From: Ficedula albicollis
Lineage: Eukaryota > Chordata > Aves > Passeriformes > Muscicapidae
Length of the DNA stretch: 64,000 nt
NCBI RefSeq assembly: GCF_000247815.1
Contig: NC_021684.1
Span: 7,502,650 to 7,566,649, forward strand
Reading direction: 5' to 3'
In this document: positions 61,183 to 64,000 of the stretch, one piece after another
Layout: the number at the start of each line of letters is the position of its first letter
Position numbering within the stretch: the stretch's first letter is position 1
The notes under the pieces: generated by a model
The model's database searches: none
Told to the model about the DNA's origin: nothing
What the model saw: the letters and a program-made list of their open reading frames with translations, nothing else
Made by a program: the position numbers and the translations under genes

Positions 61183-62654
61183 CTGTGATTTTGGTCTTAT
61201 CTGCACACAAAAATGTGCTTGTACTGGTTTGTATAGCACAGTGGTACTAGAAAATCAGGGAAAGATGCTCTAAAGACTGGGAAAAGATAAACATTTGAAG
61301 GGGAAAATGGCATCTCAGAATGCTGAAGAGTGGTTTAAATGCCAAACATTATCATATCTAAGCAAACCTGGTCTCGTTCAAAAGGTTTTACTTCGAATGT
61401 GTTCTCTGGAGCCTGCTAGGTCATATAGTGTGTTTCTGTTATCTGTAAAAGCTGTCTTAATTGTTTGGCATACATTAGACTGTCTGTTTTTGGTGATAGC
61501 TTGGTTGTGAATACACTCAAAAGAGGGGAAAAAAGCTTTAGCTCACTGATGCTGTGGAGCTGCTTGTAGGTAGCTGGAAGGTTCTTATCAGCCACCTGAT
61601 GGGAGAGGTATGGGTTGTTTGACTGAGGAAATTCCTACATGAAATGTGGGAAAGGAAGCTGGGAGGACTTGCATTCCAACAAAGTGCTACTGTTTGTCAT
61701 TATCTTTATTTTTGTGTCTGAGACGACTACAGCACAAAATAGATACTGGAATCCTGTGGCCTCACTGATGTGATATCCCTGAAAATATGTAGAGCTGGGA
61801 TATCCCAGTGCTGTTTCCTGCTGCATGTTCATGGGTTGCACTGATGACTGAGTGAGTAGAAGTCACTTCTTGATTCATATTTCTTCTTGATTCATATTTC
61901 TTCTTGATTCATATTTGCTTTGCTGTGTGTTTGAAGCTTTGTGTCTGCATTTGGAGCCTTTTAGTGGGCACTTGATTGTGCCATTGCCGTGCCAGGAGTG
62001 GATGCCCCCCGATGAAGGAAGGCTGAGATTGCACAGCAGCTGGAGCTCTCCTGCAGTGAGGGCACAGGGTGATCAGCTCTGTTCATGTGCTGTGCACACT
62101 GAGGACTGGCAGCTTGCAAAGATGCCATGTGGATAAGCACTTCTGGAATCAACAGATTTCAGCAGATAAAGCCCTGTTTTTTCCTCTCTGTGCAGCAGTA
62201 ATGGCCAGCAATTTCCTAATAGCCAGCAGTTTCCTTGTCAGTGGAAACTGTATGAAGCTGTATATGACAAGATTAACATATATTTTGAGAATTTCACTTA
62301 CAGCCTTGGAAAGGACGATGCAAATAAGGTGGCAAGCTGAACAAGGTTGCTAGAGGCATCTCTGATACTCGATATACCATTTTAGCTTTCTTCAACTGAT
62401 TCAGCCTTAACAGCCAAGGTAAAAATAGCACCTAGGCAGAAGTAGGTGGATGAAGGTAATTCCATAATCTATTTGGTGAATAAAATGCTGACGTGATAAC
62501 TGGAACATTGTTCTAAAGGGCTTTTATGGTTCTGTTGTTGTATTAATATCAATTTTTGTCTTCTGAAAATTGATTACTTTAATGGAATATGTTTGTGCAA
62601 TCAAAACACCTTCGAATGGGTGCAAACGGTGTAAGTATTTTAAAAGCACATAGT
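61183..62654. other. no gene recognised
   Basis: Non-coding. The only structure noted is a short 'cttcttgattcatattt' triplication at about 61.87-61.91 kb. Confidence 0.5.
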
Positions 62655-63076
62655 TGTTGAAGGTAGGAGGGACTCACAATAGAAAAGTTCATGCAGGACA
62701 TATGAGGGACCCCAGGCTGGAGGAGGGGAAAGACCCTTTGAACAGCAGCTGAAACAGCCTGTGATGAACTAATCATCAGCCCCATTCCCTGTCTCCCTGT
62801 GCTGCTGGGAGAGGAGACAGAGCTTGGAAAGGAGAGAGAAGTAGGAGGAAGGTAGTTGTATTTTACTTCTCATTATCCTACTCTGATTTTGTAAGTAATA
62901 AATTCAGTTAATATCCCCAGTTTGAGTCTGTTCTGCCTGTGATGTTATTTAGTGAGTAATCTCTCTCCTGGACCTTAACCCATGAACCTTGCATTGTATT
63001 TTCTCTCCCCTGGCCAGTTGTGAAGGGGAGTGCTGAAGTGGCTTTGGTGGGTGCCTGGTGTCCAACACAGAGTTAA
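62655..63076 (+). mobile_element. avian ERVL-type LTR fragment
   Basis: The sequence reads in the order typical of bird ERVL LTRs: 'agggaccccaggctgg', then 'tgatgaactaatcatcagcc', AATAAA at 62897-62902, 'atccccagtttgagtctgtt', 'aacccatgaacctt', and a 'tttggtgggtgcctgg' 3' end. It looks solo and somewhat decayed. No internal retroviral sequence is next to it. Ends are approximate. Confidence 0.65.
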
Positions 63077-64000
63077 TTGGAGAAGTGTTATGTAATATCT
63101 GGCTGTGGAACACACACCTCCTCCCAGGTTTAGCTTTTATGTGAAAACCACTTTTACTTCTGCCATTATCACATGATAGAAAACCCTAAAGTTTGTGATT
63201 TAAAAATACAGATGACAGTCTTTGCTGTTTACAGCATTTTCTATTTTTTTTCTTATTTAATGCAATCCACAGCATTATACCTCATAATCTAGAATGTAAT
63301 GTACATGGGCTCTGTGCTATCAGAGGCAGAACTAGCCCCAAGTAAGAAATTGAAATTGAATATAAACTTGAATATTTTTGTTATTTTAATTTCAATGGTC
63401 ATATTGTCATGACTTTAAATATTCCTTTTATGCCTGACTTAAAGGGTTTTAAATTCAAAAGAAACAAATTCAGAAGAATTTCCAGTAACTTCTTTGAAAA
63501 TTAATTGTAATTGAATTATTGTTTTGTGTTAAGGAAGCAGAAAAGCCTACCTGTAAAGAATTCTGAAGTGCTGATTTTATTTATCGATAACTCTGGTAAG
63601 AATTAAAGTTCTCCAGCAATCCAGTCAGTGTGAAGGTGAGCTTCAGTGGTAGAGAAAAAGAATATGAGGCAGACTAAGTAATGACATGATAAAATTTCTT
63701 GTTGAGTTCTTCCATAAAGTAATATGTTAAATTCTAATTACTCATCCCACCCCCCCAAAAAAAAACCCAACAAAAAATGAAACAAAACCCCAAAAAAACC
63801 ACTATAGAAGTATTGAAGAAGACTGTAAACGTAATTTATTTTAGAAGCAAAGGCAGTAATAGGTGGTATTTGGAAAAGAAATAATGAGAAATATGTAAAC
63901 ATCTAAATGGATTAAGGAGCAGAAAGTTTTTCATTTTCTTTGATAATAGAAACATTTGATGACAATGAAAACTACTGGATGGTAGCAGGTATAGTTGTGG
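63077..64000. other. no gene recognised
   Basis: AT-rich sequence to the window end, with a C/A-rich low-complexity tract at about 63.75-63.80 kb. No exon of the next expected gene (CACNA2D3 in human) is seen. Confidence 0.5.

Overview
The window is vertebrate nuclear DNA with ordinary GT-AG introns, and it is most likely avian. Four genes could be read exon by exon: CACNA1D (last eight coding exons, + strand), CHDH (seven coding exons, - strand), ACTR8 (coding exons 2-13, - strand) and SELENOK (all five coding exons, - strand). This is the gene order I know from human 3p21 (CACNA1D, CHDH, IL17RB, ACTR8, SELENOK). The bird assignment rests on a CR1 LINE 3' end at about 25.42-25.51 kb, an avian ERVL-like LTR at about 62.7-63.1 kb, and short introns and spacers.

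Layout. Bases 1-9633 are CACNA1D intron with several short tandem duplications. CACNA1D coding exons run from 9634 to 19292, followed by a 3'UTR of about 1.9 kb. From 21.2 to 25.4 kb lies an intergenic stretch between two tail-to-tail genes. CHDH occupies 25699-33940. From 33.9 to 40.1 kb I find no recognisable gene; it holds a 0.6-kb tandem duplication, C33 and A24 tracts, and a GC-rich island with a 48-bp minisatellite. IL17RB, expected here from human synteny, is not visible. ACTR8 occupies 40.1-49.5 kb, and a 1.14-kb near-perfect tandem duplication repeats its exon 10 and most of exon 11. Its first exon is missing where a run of 537 consecutive C begins. SELENOK runs from 55500 down to about 51.6 kb. 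From 56 to 64 kb I see LTR fragments and an 0.8-kb exact-looking tandem duplication, but no gene.

The most striking local structure is at the SELENOK 5' end. Its 19-nt first coding exon (ATG through splice donor) sits inside a 38-bp unit repeated 18 times, so the assembly shows 18 start codons and 18 splice donors. SELENOK also has an in-frame UGA near the C-terminus and a foldable type-II SECIS element in the 3'UTR.

The genes do not form an operon or shared pathway. CACNA1D encodes an L-type calcium channel subunit, CHDH a mitochondrial choline dehydrogenase, ACTR8 an INO80 chromatin-remodelling subunit, and SELENOK an ER selenoprotein. Several oddities (537-nt C run, three near-identical 0.6-1.15-kb duplications) are as likely to be assembly errors as biology, and are marked so.
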